Shown: positions 1 through 9,213, numbered from the stretch's first letter. The stretch: DNA of 64,000 nucleotides from Saccharibacillus sacchari DSM 19268 (GCF_000585395.1 NZ_KK073875.1:1330407-1394406); one strand, 5' to 3'. Program-made: numbers and translations. The notes: generated by a model from the sequence alone, not told the origin.

Positions 1-685
1 TAAAGCCTACCCGATTTTTCTCGACGAATTTGCGGATGTTTTCCGAAGTATGCAGCTCTTTAATTTTGCCCGCTTCTTGTCCGACTTGCACCGGTTCCAT
101 TGCCCGCGCCGTCTCGACGGCCCGTTCGTGCAGCGGCGCATACGAGACGGCGACCGTGTACACGAAGTTGGCCATCGCGTATTTGGCGCGTTCCGGCGCT
201 TCGTGAATGGTCTGCTCGACTCTCTTCAACATCGCATCCAACTTCTCCGTCTCGAATTCGCTGTCTTTCCGGCTCCCGAGCAGCCAGCAGTAACAGCTCC
301 AGCCCGCCGACATCCGAAGTTCTTCTTCGCTGTCGATCCACTTGTCCGCCACCGCTTGCGCGATATCCGTTTCCGACAGCGTCACGGCCACGACGTAATC
401 GGAGATCATGTAAAAATAAGCCGCGTCGATCCAGCGGTCGAAGTCTTGTTCCGTCATCTTCGCCGGATCAGCGATCACGCCCGCGAAATACATGGCGTCG
501 TAATTGCCGGTCGCGTACAGCTCCTCGGCAAGCGCCTGATCTTTCTTGATCGCTTTCGACATGGGCTTCATCGCTCCGGTCGCCACGCCGAATACCGGCT
601 CGCGCGCGCCGCTCGACGCATACCGTTTTTTCGTGCGTTCCGTGCCGAGCGATTGCAGTTCATTCATGACGTCTTCCCGATTCAT
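1..685 (-). CDS. DNA alkylation repair (AlkD-like) protein, 3' end cut by window
   Basis: I translated the minus strand and found an uninterrupted frame from an ATG at 685 to the window edge (228 codons, no stop). It begins MNREDVMNELQSLGTERTKK and contains the G-V-x-x-G-x-M-K-P-M-S-K-x-I-K-K segment and W-x-x-S-E-E-E-L-R-x-x-A-G-W pattern typical of DNA alkylation repair proteins (HEAT-like ALK folds that bind N3/N7-alkylated DNA). A GGGAAG ribosome site sits 3-8 nt before the ATG; a second Met six codons later has none. The assignment is by recalled family resemblance. The catalytic Asp/Trp positions of AlkD were not verified because the C-terminus is missing. Confidence 0.72.
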   Translation of the reverse strand, partial: MNREDVMNELQSLGTERTKKRYASSGAREPVFGVATGAMKPMSKAIKKDQALAEELYATGNYDAMYFAGVIADPAKMTEQDFDRWIDAAYFYMISDYVVAVTLSETDIAQAVADKWIDSEEELRMSAGWSCYCWLLGSRKDSEFETEKLDAMLKRVEQTIHEAPERAKYAMANFVYTVAVSYAPLHERAVETARAMEPVQVGQEAGKIKELHTSENIRKFVEKNRVGF

Positions 686-820
686 GGACTTCCCTCGCTT
701 TCCTTTTTGCAAGCATCGCGGTATCCGCTTTGCCCGCGTTTACGAAGAGCATACTCGGATTCGCGCGAAAAAGAAACCGACCGCTCCGATTGCGGAAGCG
801 GTCCGTTTCTCCTGCCTTGC

Positions 821-3800
821 TTATTCGGTTGCGAGTGCTTCGTTCAGGTCCTGCGATGAATCCGCCGCGTAAAACTCCAGCTCGGCGATATTCCCGTTGC
901 CTCCCGCGGGGCCGTAATAACGCAGGTACCGGTAAGATTCGCCGGCCGCGACGTCGACCGAGTTCCAGCCCGCCGCCGGTTGTTCGCCGATCGTATGCAG
1001 ATCGACGAATCCTTCCGTCGGCGATACGTTGGACCCTTGGATTTTGCCTCCCGTCATGCGGGACTCCATGCCTTTCCGCGGATGGAACCGGACTTGGCCG
1101 AGAACGGCTCCTTGCCCTTCGCCGACGTCGATTCCGACGTAGCCGCCTTCGGCTTCTTTGTAATCGAAGAAGGTGTTGACGTCGCCGTCGAAAGCTTTGC
1201 CGTATTCGCTGCCGGCCGACCATGACGGTTCGGCTCCGAACGCCGTGCCCGCGACGACTGTAAGCTGGTTGGAGATGTCCACGATCCGTTCGCCCGTTTT
1301 GCCGCTTCCGTCCGACGCTTCGGCAATGACTTTGACCTGGCCGTTAAGTCCTTTCGAATTGCCGGACAGCAGTCCGTCCGGCGTGATCGAAGCCAATTCC
1401 GTCGCCGCTCCGTCCAGGTCCGTCACCGACCACGAGACTGAAACGTTCGAGTTGGCCGGCTTGATCCGCGCAAGAAGCTGAAGCGTGCCGCGGTTGTAGT
1501 CGATCACGGACACGCCGCCTTCGCCGCTCACCGCAATCTCGCCCACCTCCGCGAACAAAGCGATCCGATGCACCGCGTCCGCGATCGCGAAGCTTTCTTT
1601 TTGCGTATTGGCGTAGAGGATGTCCCGGGCCGTTACTTCGCTTGCCGCCGCTTCCGTTTCTTTGGCCTTCATGCGTACCGTGAACAGTTCCGATCCGTTG
1701 AACAAACGATTAGACGTTCCGCTCGCCGTCACGGCGACGGTTCCCGGCTGCTGCGTTTCGGCGGAGAAACTCAGCGCCTTCACCGGCGACTGCGCCGATA
1801 CGAATTCCAACACCTCCGGATCGTAAGCCAGGTTCAAACTCAACTGACGCACGCCGTCCCCGGCACCGCCGAGCGCGTAAGTCAGCTCGAATTCGTCGCC
1901 CGCTTTGACGCGGTCCTCGCCTTGGACGGACAAACTTAACGCTTCCGTTTTGAGAATGACCGCATCCGTGCCGACGAATCGGTTGCCCGTGTCGGAGACG
2001 ATGCCTACTTTCACGTCCACTTCTCCCGTTTGTCCGCCAAGCACCTCGACGAACGCTCTGCGATCCGCTTTGACGTCATAGCCTTTGCTCACGGATTTGA
2101 TTTCCGCCGCCACGGTCCGTCCATTGATCGTAAGCGCGGTCGCATTCCCTGCCAAACCGACCGCATTGTCCGGGATACGGATGCCGATCTTCACGCTGCC
2201 GCTCAACTTGCCGGCCAATACGTGCGGGTCGATATCCACCGACGAAGGCACGATATAATCGGCGTTCGACGGAGGAGGCGCGTCCATGCCGTTCCCCAAG
2301 AAGTAACTCGTATGCGGAGGTTGGTTGTACGCGACGTTTTGCCAAGCGATGCCCAATCGGTAAACGGGATCGTGCATCAGCGTCGGAATGCGGTGCTCGG
2401 TCAGATCAGTCGTGGTGTACAATCGCAGCTCGGTACTGTCCAGGCTGCGCACGATCACTTCCTCGCGCCAGTCGCCGAGCAGATCAGCCTGCAGCGCAGG
2501 GGTGCCTTTGGTACCGTTGTTCGACGTCGTGCCTTCCATCTTCAACAGATTGACCAGTTCGCCGTTCTCGTAATCCCATTTGTCGATGCGAGGCGTTCCG
2601 ATGCCGATGTCGTAATCGGTCCAGTCATGATCCAGCAGCTCGCGCGACAAGTCGCCGTCCCACCAGATCGCGAAGTTGGAACTCGGAATGTTTTCGCCGA
2701 TCTTTTGGCCGTCCGCCGTATACATGCCGCCGACCCTGCTGTTCCATTCGCCCGAGATCGCCCACGCTTCCGCGCCCGGATATCTCGGATCGACGTCCGC
2801 CGCCAGCCCGCGTCCGGTGTCTTCGCCCGTATGATGCCCCCATAGCAGTTCGCCCGTCGCGGCGTCGCGCATGGTGAATCCGTACTCGCCCCACTCGTGC
2901 ACCTGGAACACTTCGAGTCCCGGCCGGTTCGGGTCCAGATTGCCGACGTGCATCGCATCGCCGTGATTCCAGCCCGTGGAATACAGGCCTGTGCCGTCGT
3001 GGTCGATGACCGAGGCGCCGAACACGATCTCGTCCATGCCGTCTCCGTCCACGTCCGCGATGCTCAAGCTGTGATTGCCTTGTCCTTCATACTGCGGATT
3101 GCCGTCGTCGGTATCGAACGTCCAACGCTCCGTCAACTCGCCGCCGCGGAAATCGTAAGCGGTCAGCATCGTTTTTTCATAGTAGCCGCGCGTCATGACC
3201 AGGCTCGGCCGCTGCCCGTCCAGGTACGCGATGCCCGCCAGGAAACGGTCGCCGCGGTTGCCGTACGTATCGCCCCAATCGCCCATATTGCCGCGCGGCG
3301 GGGAAAAGTCGGTGCTGACCAATTCCCGGCCTGTTTCCCCTTCGAAAATCGTTAAGTATTCGGGCCCTTCCAAAATGTATCCGTTCCCGTTGCGATAATC
3401 GGCGTCCGGGTCTCCGATCACGGTGCCCGCCGCGTCTTTGGCTCCGTCGGCCGTTCGCATCGCCACTTCCGCTTTGCCGTCGCCGTCCAGATCGTACACC
3501 ATGATTTGGGTGTAATGCGCGCCCGCGCGAATATTCGGCCCCAAACCGATCCGCCACAGTCTCGTGCCGTCGAGTTTGTAAGCATCGATCAGTACTTCCC
3601 CGGTGTAGCCGGAACGGGAGTTGTCCTGCTCGCCCGCGCTCCATTTCAAGATCAGTTCGTACTCGCCGTCTCCGTCCAGATCGCCGACGCTGGCGTCGTT
3701 CGCGACGTACTCGATCGTGTCTCCGCTCGGCAGCACGGCGTCGGCCGGCTTTTGCAGCGGGATCGATTTGTATTCATTTTTCCAAGTCTCCGCTTTAACC

Positions 3801-4165
3801 GAACGATCTCCTTCTTTGCCGTTCGAGATAGCGCTTACAGAATAGCTCGAATTTGCTTTTCCCGCAGCGTCCAGATAGTTGGTGCTCGACGAGATCGGTT
3901 CCGCGTTGACTTTGCGCCCGTTGCGGTAAAGGTTGAACGTCGTTCCTTCCGGGTCCGTGCCGAGCAGCCGCCAGCTGACGAAGACGCCTTCGTCGGTATT
4001 GACGGCGACCACGCCGCGCTCCAGATACTCCATCTGCCGCAGCCCGCTCTCTTGTGCTTCGGCAGCAGCGATAGGCGATTGTGCCGGGCCGACAAGCGCT
4101 ACCCCCAGCACTGCCGCTCCGAATACCATCGCGCTTTTTCTCAATTTTCTTTTAAAACGTCCCAA
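821..4165 (-). CDS. Secreted rhamnogalacturonan endolyase (PL11) with accessory domains
   Basis: 1114 residues. A signal peptide covers roughly residues 1-36 (basic RFKRKLRK, hydrophobic core, cut near AEAQ). The next ~600 residues match PL11 rhamnogalacturonan lyases (YesW/YesX): it opens with MEYLERGVVAVNTDEGVFVS and carries repeated Ca-binding D-x-D-G-D-G loops of the beta-propeller (for example DLDGDGEYELILKWS). These enzymes cleave the rhamnogalacturonan I backbone of pectin by beta-elimination outside the cell. The C-terminal ~400 residues go beyond YesW length: a cohesin-like beta-sandwich (about 725-860, with LAYDPEVLEF), an Ig-like stretch, and a discoidin/F5-8-type C module (about 965-1105). 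Start: a GAGGAGG site is 10 nt before a TTG at 4165; another TTG three codons upstream is too close to that site. Confidence 0.87.
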   Translation of the reverse strand: MGRFKRKLRKSAMVFGAAVLGVALVGPAQSPIAAAEAQESGLRQMEYLERGVVAVNTDEGVFVSWRLLGTDPEGTTFNLYRNGRKVNAEPISSSTNYLDAAGKANSSYSVSAISNGKEGDRSVKAETWKNEYKSIPLQKPADAVLPSGDTIEYVANDASVGDLDGDGEYELILKWSAGEQDNSRSGYTGEVLIDAYKLDGTRLWRIGLGPNIRAGAHYTQIMVYDLDGDGKAEVAMRTADGAKDAAGTVIGDPDADYRNGNGYILEGPEYLTIFEGETGRELVSTDFSPPRGNMGDWGDTYGNRGDRFLAGIAYLDGQRPSLVMTRGYYEKTMLTAYDFRGGELTERWTFDTDDGNPQYEGQGNHSLSIADVDGDGMDEIVFGASVIDHDGTGLYSTGWNHGDAMHVGNLDPNRPGLEVFQVHEWGEYGFTMRDAATGELLWGHHTGEDTGRGLAADVDPRYPGAEAWAISGEWNSRVGGMYTADGQKIGENIPSSNFAIWWDGDLSRELLDHDWTDYDIGIGTPRIDKWDYENGELVNLLKMEGTTSNNGTKGTPALQADLLGDWREEVIVRSLDSTELRLYTTTDLTEHRIPTLMHDPVYRLGIAWQNVAYNQPPHTSYFLGNGMDAPPPSNADYIVPSSVDIDPHVLAGKLSGSVKIGIRIPDNAVGLAGNATALTINGRTVAAEIKSVSKGYDVKADRRAFVEVLGGQTGEVDVKVGIVSDTGNRFVGTDAVILKTEALSLSVQGEDRVKAGDEFELTYALGGAGDGVRQLSLNLAYDPEVLEFVSAQSPVKALSFSAETQQPGTVAVTASGTSNRLFNGSELFTVRMKAKETEAAASEVTARDILYANTQKESFAIADAVHRIALFAEVGEIAVSGEGGVSVIDYNRGTLQLLARIKPANSNVSVSWSVTDLDGAATELASITPDGLLSGNSKGLNGQVKVIAEASDGSGKTGERIVDISNQLTVVAGTAFGAEPSWSAGSEYGKAFDGDVNTFFDYKEAEGGYVGIDVGEGQGAVLGQVRFHPRKGMESRMTGGKIQGSNVSPTEGFVDLHTIGEQPAAGWNSVDVAAGESYRYLRYYGPAGGNGNIAELEFYAADSSQDLNEALATE

Positions 4166-4318
4166 ATCGATCAAACCTCCTCATGATTTAATCAAAAACA
4201 GACTTTTAATTCTTTGAAAACCACATCCCTCACAGGCATCTTATCCGATATAAAACTTTTCCACAACTAGAATTAAGTAGTTTTCTGAAAATTTTCTGCT
4301 TGGTCGTCAACTTGGAAA

Positions 4319-4363
4319 ACAAAAAAATGCCCGGAGTTTTCCGTTACCGGATCCTCCCGAGCA
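4319..4363 (-). terminator. Terminator of the DEAD-box helicase gene
   Basis: On the minus strand TGCTCGGGAG pairs with CTCCGGGCA (9 pairs, one bulged G, one G-T) and is followed by seven T residues, just after the helicase stop codon. Confidence 0.8.
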
Positions 4364-4379
4364 TGTTGAGATCAGACCT

Positions 4380-5885
4380 TTAGGTCCGAGCTTTTTGCAC
4401 CTTCAGCAGCTTGCCTTTGACCGTCGTTTCCTGCATCGCGTTCAGCACCTTCGCGCCTTTGCCGTTCAGGATATCCACGTAGGTGACCGTCTCCTGCACG
4501 CTGATGATTCCGATGTCTTCGGCCGTAATGCCTTCGATCCGCGCAATCGTGCCGACGAAATCGACGGGACGCAACTTTTTCTTTTTCCCGCCGTTGAAAT
4601 ACAGCTTCATGATGTCCGCGTTCAGTTCTTCGCCTTTGGTCTTTTTCGCCGCCGGGCGGTCGCGCAGCTTGCGGTCGAAGTCGGCCTGCGCTTCGGATAC
4701 CGCGTAAGCGGACGGCTCTTCGGCGATCGGCAGTTCGAACCCGATATAGCTTTCGATATGACCCAGGAATTTGTCTTCGAACGGCGTAGCGAACGTGATC
4801 GCGATGCCGCTTTGACCCGCGCGTCCGGTACGTCCCGTACGGTGCACGTAGCTTTCTTTTTCCATCGGCAGATCGTAGTTGATCACGTGCGTGATCCGAT
4901 CGATGTCGATGCCGCGCGCGGCGACGTCGGTCGCGACCAGATAACGGAACTTCCCGGCGCGGAATTCGTTCATGACGCGGTTGCGGTCGTCCTGTTCCAT
5001 GCCGCCGTGAATTTTGTTCGCCGGATAGCCGAGACGTTCGAGTTGGTTCGCCACGGCGTCCACGTTGTCTTTGGTGCGGCAGAAAATGATGCAGCTGTCC
5101 GGATTCTCGACCACCGTCACCTTTTGCAGCAGCGCCGGTTTGGACTTTTCGCCCACCCGGTACAATCTGTGCTTGATCTGCGTCTGACGCTTGTCGCCGG
5201 GCGAACCGATCTCGATATCGACGGGGTCGTTCATGTACCGGTGGCACAGGCGTTCGACGTCCTGCGGCAGCGTGGCGGAGAACAACATCGTGACGCGCTC
5301 CGTCGGCAGCTCGCGGATGATCTTCTCCAACTGCTCGATAAAGCCCATGCTCAGCATCTCGTCGGCTTCGTCGATGACCAGATATTTGATGCGTTCGAGG
5401 TCGATCGTGTCTTTTTCGATATGATCCATGACGCGGCCCGGCGTGCCGACGACGACGTGGTTGCGCTGCATCAGCTCGCGTTTTTGCCGATCGAAAGGCT
5501 GCTTGCCGTAGATCGCCGCCGCTTTGATGCGTTTGAAACGGCCGATGTTCATGATGTCTTCCTTGACCTGATCCGCAAGCTCCCGCGTCGGCGTCAAGAT
5601 CAGCGCCTGCGGACGGCTTTCTTCCCAATCGAGAAGTTGGCAGAGCGGAATGCCGTAAGCCGCCGTTTTGCCGCTGCCGGTACGGGATTTGACGGTGACG
5701 TCACGGCCTGCAAGAGCTTGCGGGATGACCTGCTGTTGGACGGGGGTCGGGGATTTGTAGCCTAACGTGTCGAGGGCGCGGGTGATTTCGGGGCTGAGGT
5801 TATAGTCGGAAAAAGAAGCTTGTTCGCCGTGATTTGCTGTATCGGTGTCGTTCATTAGTTCGTTGTTCGGTTGGTTCTCGTTCAT
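4380..5885 (-). CDS. dbpA: DEAD-box ATP-dependent RNA helicase, DbpA/YxiN type
   Basis: 501 residues. All helicase motifs are present in order: Q-motif region [12 protein letters not shown], Walker [43 protein letters not shown] and [10 protein letters not shown]. The ~75 C-terminal residues ([15 protein letters not shown] through [11 protein letters not shown]) fit the DbpA RNA-binding domain, which in DbpA/YxiN docks on hairpin 92 of 23S rRNA and targets the helicase to 50S assembly. Start: the frame extends 20 codons upstream, but AAGGAG lies 11 nt before the ATG at 5885, giving [11 protein letters not shown]. The N-terminal ~40 residues are polar and likely disordered. Monocistronic, with its own terminator. 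Confidence 0.93.
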   Translation of the reverse strand: MNENQPNNELMNDTDTANHGEQASFSDYNLSPEITRALDTLGYKSPTPVQQQVIPQALAGRDVTVKSRTGSGKTAAYGIPLCQLLDWEESRPQALILTPTRELADQVKEDIMNIGRFKRIKAAAIYGKQPFDRQKRELMQRNHVVVGTPGRVMDHIEKDTIDLERIKYLVIDEADEMLSMGFIEQLEKIIRELPTERVTMLFSATLPQDVERLCHRYMNDPVDIEIGSPGDKRQTQIKHRLYRVGEKSKPALLQKVTVVENPDSCIIFCRTKDNVDAVANQLERLGYPANKIHGGMEQDDRNRVMNEFRAGKFRYLVATDVAARGIDIDRITHVINYDLPMEKESYVHRTGRTGRAGQSGIAITFATPFEDKFLGHIESYIGFELPIAEEPSAYAVSEAQADFDRKLRDRPAAKKTKGEELNADIMKLYFNGGKKKKLRPVDFVGTIARIEGITAEDIGIISVQETVTYVDILNGKGAKVLNAMQETTVKGKLLKVQKART

Positions 5886-6017
5886 TTGGGCTTTAACTCC
5901 TTCGGTCTCGCTTGTCGCCATGCGGATATCGGATAAGCGTACCACAGATCGTGAGAAAAGAGGATGGGCGTTTTGTGATCAAAGATAGAGGGGTTACGCA
6001 AAAAAGGTATCTAACTA

Positions 6018-6045
6018 TTACTTTTTTACGTACACGTGATATACT
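6018..6045 (+). promoter_or_regulatory. Promoter of the holin-like toxin mRNA
   Basis: A TG-extended -10 box (TGA then TATACT at 6040-6045) has a weak TTACTT -35 at 6018-6023. Predicted start is near 6052, leaving a leader of about 58 nt before the toxin start codon. Confidence 0.55.
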
Positions 6046-6109
6046 AGTCAAGCAATAGAAAGGCTTATATGGGCGGTCGGCTAATCTCCCGGAAGGGAGG
6101 TGATGCTAC

Positions 6110-6193
6110 GTGGAAGTATATCAAACTCTGATGTTGATGATTTCGTTCGCAACGTTGGTGATTCTGATTCTTTCTTTCCACAAAAAGAAATAG
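6110..6193 (+). CDS. Short holin-like membrane toxin of a type I toxin-antitoxin locus
   Basis: 27 residues, VEVYQTLMLMISFATLVILI followed by LSFHKKK: a very short N-terminus, one hydrophobic helix and a Lys-rich tail. This is the layout of the 'putative holin-like toxin' family (Hol_Tox; TxpA/BsrG-like peptides), which act at the membrane when their mRNA is not silenced. The GTG start at 6110 is preceded by a near-perfect GGGAGGTGAT site with 5-6 nt spacing. An ATG at 6103 lies in another frame and overlaps the ribosome site, so it is not preferred. The 3' end is met by a convergent antisense transcript. Toxicity is inferred from the family. Confidence 0.8.
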   Translation: MEVYQTLMLMISFATLVILILSFHKKK

Positions 6194-6318
6194 ACCGCCC
6201 TCTGCAAGGGTAGCGGTCTATTCATGTGGCCCTATTCCGAAAGCCAACCGCCCTTAAAAGCGGCTATTGCATCGGGAGTCGTGTTAGCGCACGGCTCCTT
6301 TTGCGTTGCGTTCTTTAT
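6181..6318 (-). ncRNA. Antisense RNA antitoxin (RatA-like) to the holin-like toxin
   Basis: A strong sigma-A promoter faces the toxin gene. On the minus strand TTGAAT (6348-6353), exactly 17 nt, then TATAAT (6325-6330) predict a start near 6318. An intrinsic terminator closes the transcript: TAGACCGC / GCGGTCTA arms at 6191-6220, followed on this strand by TTTCTTTTT. The ~138-nt RNA has no good ORF and overlaps the 3' end of the toxin frame and the toxin mRNA 3' UTR. This is the geometry of txpA/RatA and bsrG/SR4, where the 3'-overlapping antisense RNA drives RNase III decay. The boundaries are predictions. Confidence 0.68.
6275..6302 (+). terminator. Predicted terminator of the toxin mRNA
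   Basis: GGAGTCGTG pairs with CACGGCTCC (9 pairs including one G-T) around a 6-nt loop, then TTTT. The toxin transcript would run about 6052-6303, so nearly the whole antisense RNA is complementary to its 3' UTR. Confidence 0.6.
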
Positions 6319-6324
6319 TCTTCG

Positions 6325-6353
6325 ATTATAGCAGTGACCAGGAGCAAATTCAA
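6325..6353 (-). promoter_or_regulatory. Sigma-A promoter of the antisense antitoxin RNA
   Basis: TTGAAT, 17-nt spacer and consensus TATAAT on the minus strand. It is clearly stronger than the toxin promoter, as expected when antitoxin RNA must be in excess. Confidence 0.72.
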
Positions 6354-6391
6354 TTCAAATCATTGTCCGCTCAACGATTTGAATTACTTTT

Positions 6392-7120
6392 TCACTCCAT
6401 GAACAAAGCGCTGAAGATCACCACATCCTGCCAAAAGTGAATGATCAGCGCCCAGAAGAACCCTTTCGTTTCCAGCATCGACTTGGCCAAAAACCATCCG
6501 ATAAACGCCGCCATCAGCACGCCTACCATGCCGCCGGGATTGCCGAAATAATGCACGATGCCGAACACGGCGGCTCCCAATCCCTGCGCGAGGTACGGAG
6601 AGTATCCGCTGCGGCTTACGACCGCGACGAACGAAAAACGGAACAGGATCTCTTCGCAAAACGCGTTGACGAGCGCGAAGGCCAGAATGAGCGGGATGCC
6701 GGGAAAAAGATCGAAGCTGATCCTTTTCCCGTGCACGATCTGGAAGTAGATTACGATCGCCGTCACCAACGTGATCACGATCGCGAAATTCAACCCGAGG
6801 TGTCTCCACGTCTCGCCCGCTTTCGGTTTGATCCCGATCCACGGTTCGGGCCGGATGGTGCCGTCGCGCCTTTTCAAGCTCAAGTAGGACAGCCCTTCCC
6901 TGCCGGTCATGGCATAAACGAGGGCGATCATGACGGCGGCCAGAACCAGCGTCGTAAGCTGATATCCCAATTCGGCATTGTACCTCGCATGATCGAATAC
7001 ATCGGGCGATAGCAACGGACGGCTTCGGAACCAGAGCAGGAGAGGCGCGCAGGCAGCAGCCGCTACCGCGATCCATACGATGGGAGAGGCGCCGCCTACC
7101 CTTTTTTCGCTCATCATCAT
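6392..7120 (-). CDS. CPBP-family intramembrane metalloprotease
   Basis: 242 residues, polytopic (about seven hydrophobic segments). It carries the CPBP (CAAX/Abi) active-site motifs: EEILFR (E-E-x-x-x-R), FGIVH (F-x-x-x-H) and a later H in IIHFWQD, all within membrane segments in the C-terminal half. Members are Rce1-like glutamate proteases; in bacteria they are linked to bacteriocin immunity, peptide maturation or membrane-protein processing. The substrate here is unknown. Start: the ATGATGATG cluster is preceded by AGGGGTAGGAAT. It lies 10 bp downstream of a PadR regulator on the same strand, so the pair probably forms an operon controlled by that regulator. Confidence 0.85.
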   Translation of the reverse strand: MMMSEKRVGGASPIVWIAVAAAACAPLLLWFRSRPLLSPDVFDHARYNAELGYQLTTLVLAAVMIALVYAMTGREGLSYLSLKRRDGTIRPEPWIGIKPKAGETWRHLGLNFAIVITLVTAIVIYFQIVHGKRISFDLFPGIPLILAFALVNAFCEEILFRFSFVAVVSRSGYSPYLAQGLGAAVFGIVHYFGNPGGMVGVLMAAFIGWFLAKSMLETKGFFWALIIHFWQDVVIFSALFME

Positions 7121-7130
7121 CTCGTTATTC

Positions 7131-7679
7131 CTACCCCTCTTCGTTCGATTGGTTTAACGTATCTAGCGCATGCCGGCACCAGTCGATCGTCATCTGCAAA
7201 TAACGCTCGCCGTAATCGAGCGTCAGCAGCCAAAGCCGCGACTGCCGGTCGGCTCCCGCCGGAATGCTTGCTTTGATGCCCGCGAGCACCGCCGTGAGCT
7301 CTTCGGCAGACGCCAACTCCGCTTGGAGAAAGTCGACCAGCTGCGGAATTTGATGCTCTTCGGATACGAAAATCTTCATCAGCAGCTCGTTGCGCATCAC
7401 GGATTCTTCGGGAGGAAGCGTCAACCAGGAATCCAGGCGCTCCCGTCCTTGAGCCGTCACGCCGTACACGATTTTTTTGCGTCCCGTCGCCGATTCCTCC
7501 ACTATTTCGACGTCGCCCTCCGTTTCCAGGTTCTTGATGCTTTTGTGGATATGCCCGTAGGATTCGTTCCAGAACAAGCCGATGCTTTCTTTGGAAAACT
7601 TGACGAGTTCGTAAGCGCTCATGGGCTTGATCCGCAGCAGCCCGAGAATGGCGAAGTGGGTGGTGTTGATTCGCTTCAT
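7131..7679 (-). CDS. PadR-family transcriptional regulator
   Basis: 182 residues. The N-terminal winged helix (INTTHFAILGLLRIKPMSAY, then HKSIKNLETEGDVEIVEESA) is diagnostic of PadR, followed by a C-terminal dimerization region of about 90 residues (Vir_C-like). It probably represses its own operon with the CPBP protease, responding to an unknown ligand or membrane stress. Start: GGAGGAAGCC precedes the ATG at 7679; an in-frame extension upstream (22 codons) would run through the promoter and is rejected. A perfect 7-bp dyad lies over the -10 region. Confidence 0.88.
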   Translation of the reverse strand: MKRINTTHFAILGLLRIKPMSAYELVKFSKESIGLFWNESYGHIHKSIKNLETEGDVEIVEESATGRKKIVYGVTAQGRERLDSWLTLPPEESVMRNELLMKIFVSEEHQIPQLVDFLQAELASAEELTAVLAGIKASIPAGADRQSRLWLLTLDYGERYLQMTIDWCRHALDTLNQSNEEG

Positions 7680-7696
7680 GGCTTCCTCCTTACATA

Positions 7697-7742
7697 ATAT
7701 ATCTTTCGGATATATAATAAACCGACAGACAATGAAGCGCAA
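7697..7742 (-). promoter_or_regulatory. padR-protease operon promoter with dyad operator
   Basis: Minus strand: TTGCGC (7737-7742), 17-nt spacer, TATTAT (7714-7719). The dyad ATATATC-N5-GATATAT (7697-7715) covers the -10/start region, where an autorepressing PadR protein would bind. Confidence 0.6.
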
Positions 7743-7743
7743 C

Positions 7744-7779
7744 AAAAAAAGCTATCAAAATGCTTTCGATAGCTTTTTT
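7744..7779 (-). terminator. Terminator of the MEDS-domain kinase gene
   Basis: GCTATC / GATAGC arms around an 11-nt loop, extended by A-T pairs and followed by seven T on the minus strand. Confidence 0.8.
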
Positions 7780-7830
7780 CTGCTCAAATCCGTTCCTATT
7801 GTTCCGCCAAACTTTTCCTGGCGATTGATT

Positions 7831-9213
7831 TTATCCGTTATTCCGCCATTCCTTCAGTTCGAGCGTGAAGACGATCGTGGTGCCCGCTTCCGGCGAAGGC
7901 TCGATCCCGATCTCGCCGTTCATCCGCTCGACCAGCTTTTTGGAAATGGCCAAGCCCAAGCCGGTGCCTTCCACATTGCGCTTCAGCCCTCTGTCTACCT
8001 GGTAAAAAGGCTGGAATACTTTTCGCCAGTATTCTCTAGGAATCCCGATACCGGAGTCTTTGATTCGAAACTCCAGACGTTTGCGTTCTTCGCTGCCGTG
8101 GTTCGTGATTTCGGAGACGGATACCGCGATGACCCCACGTTCGGTAAACTTGATTCCGTTTCCGAGAAGATTGATCAGGATTTGCCGGATTCGACTTGCG
8201 TCGCCGATCAACATCCGGGGAATCCGATCTTCGATTGCGACCTCGATGACCAGATTTTTGTTCATTCTCGGGACTTGCAGCAAATCGACGACTTCGGTCA
8301 CGCATTCCCTGATATCGAACGGTTCTTCGAGCAGCACTTCGCGATCCGAATCGATTTTCGAAAAATCCAGAATATCGTTCACGATCCGCAAAAGAGAAGT
8401 ACCGCTTTGTCGAATAATTTCCACATAGGACGCCTGATTCTGATCAAGCGGCGTATCGGCCAGCAGATCGGCCATACCGAGCACCCCGTTCATCGGCGTG
8501 CGTATTTCATGATTCATCGTGGCGATGAATTCGCTTTTGGCTTGATTCGCGCGCTCTGCCGATTCTTTATCGATCAACAGCTGTTTTTGCTCAAGCAGCA
8601 GCTTTTCTTGCAGCAGCATGGAAGGATGGATAACCCGCTCTGCCTTCGCGTCTTGATACAGCCCCGAAACGATAAATTCCCGATCCGTCATCAAATACTC
8701 GTGCGAACGCATCAACGCAGTCTGCAAAGAGGCTGAAATTCGTTTGGCGTCATACGCGCAGACCGAAATCAAGTTTTGCTCTTTGACGCTGCAATCGGCC
8801 ATCACTTCAAATTCTTCCAGCTTCGCATGAATATGCGCCTGAGGCTTCCACTGCACATGGGCCCAAGTCCGAATCGAGATATGGTTTTCCAAAAACGGCT
8901 GCATCACGGCTTCGAAATGAGTTCGCGTTACGCACCCCTGAAACTCCCCGTGCCGTTGGTAAAAATCGAAGTTGTCGACAAAATGGACATGTTCGAGGTT
9001 TTCGTCGATCAAATTCTCCGCAAGCTTCCGCTGGATCGCTTTTTTGCAACGTTCATTTTCGATAATCAAAATCTGATGTCCTTGATTCAGGCACGTCATC
9101 GCATACGAGGCAACACTTTCGACATAATGGCGCAAATCTTCATATAGATAGAGGATATGACTGCCGCTGATCGAGCGTGTCAAAGAACGGACCGGGTTGT
9201 CAAATTCAATCAC
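7831..9213 (-). CDS. MEDS-domain sensor histidine kinase (orphan)
   Basis: 460 residues. The N-terminal half (about 1-185) resembles the MEDS/DcmR-sensory domain, a RecA-like fold: [20 protein letters not shown], a long ILIIENE strand, and paired H-I-H / E-F-E-V-M-A-D-C near its end. A short coiled coil (about 195-225) leads to a HisKA box with phospho-acceptor His in [11 protein letters not shown], then the ATPase N-box ([12 protein letters not shown]), G1 (DSGIGI), F-box (FQPFYQVD) and G2 (GTGLGLAI). No transmembrane segment, so cytoplasmic. Start: AGGGGG is 9 nt before a GTG at 9213; an ATG nine codons earlier has no ribosome site. No response regulator lies next to it. Confidence 0.82.
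   Translation of the reverse strand: MIEFDNPVRSLTRSISGSHILYLYEDLRHYVESVASYAMTCLNQGHQILIIENERCKKAIQRKLAENLIDENLEHVHFVDNFDFYQRHGEFQGCVTRTHFEAVMQPFLENHISIRTWAHVQWKPQAHIHAKLEEFEVMADCSVKEQNLISVCAYDAKRISASLQTALMRSHEYLMTDREFIVSGLYQDAKAERVIHPSMLLQEKLLLEQKQLLIDKESAERANQAKSEFIATMNHEIRTPMNGVLGMADLLADTPLDQNQASYVEIIRQSGTSLLRIVNDILDFSKIDSDREVLLEEPFDIRECVTEVVDLLQVPRMNKNLVIEVAIEDRIPRMLIGDASRIRQILINLLGNGIKFTERGVIAVSVSEITNHGSEERKRLEFRIKDSGIGIPREYWRKVFQPFYQVDRGLKRNVEGTGLGLAISKKLVERMNGEIGIEPSPEAGTTIVFTLELKEWRNNG

Noticed and set aside
50-870. Several plus-strand frames of 100-270 codons in the first 900 bp
   Set aside because: They are mirror frames of GC-rich minus-strand genes: Arg/His/Pro-rich composition, no ribosome sites, and the opposite strand encodes a recognisable alkylation-repair protein and lyase.
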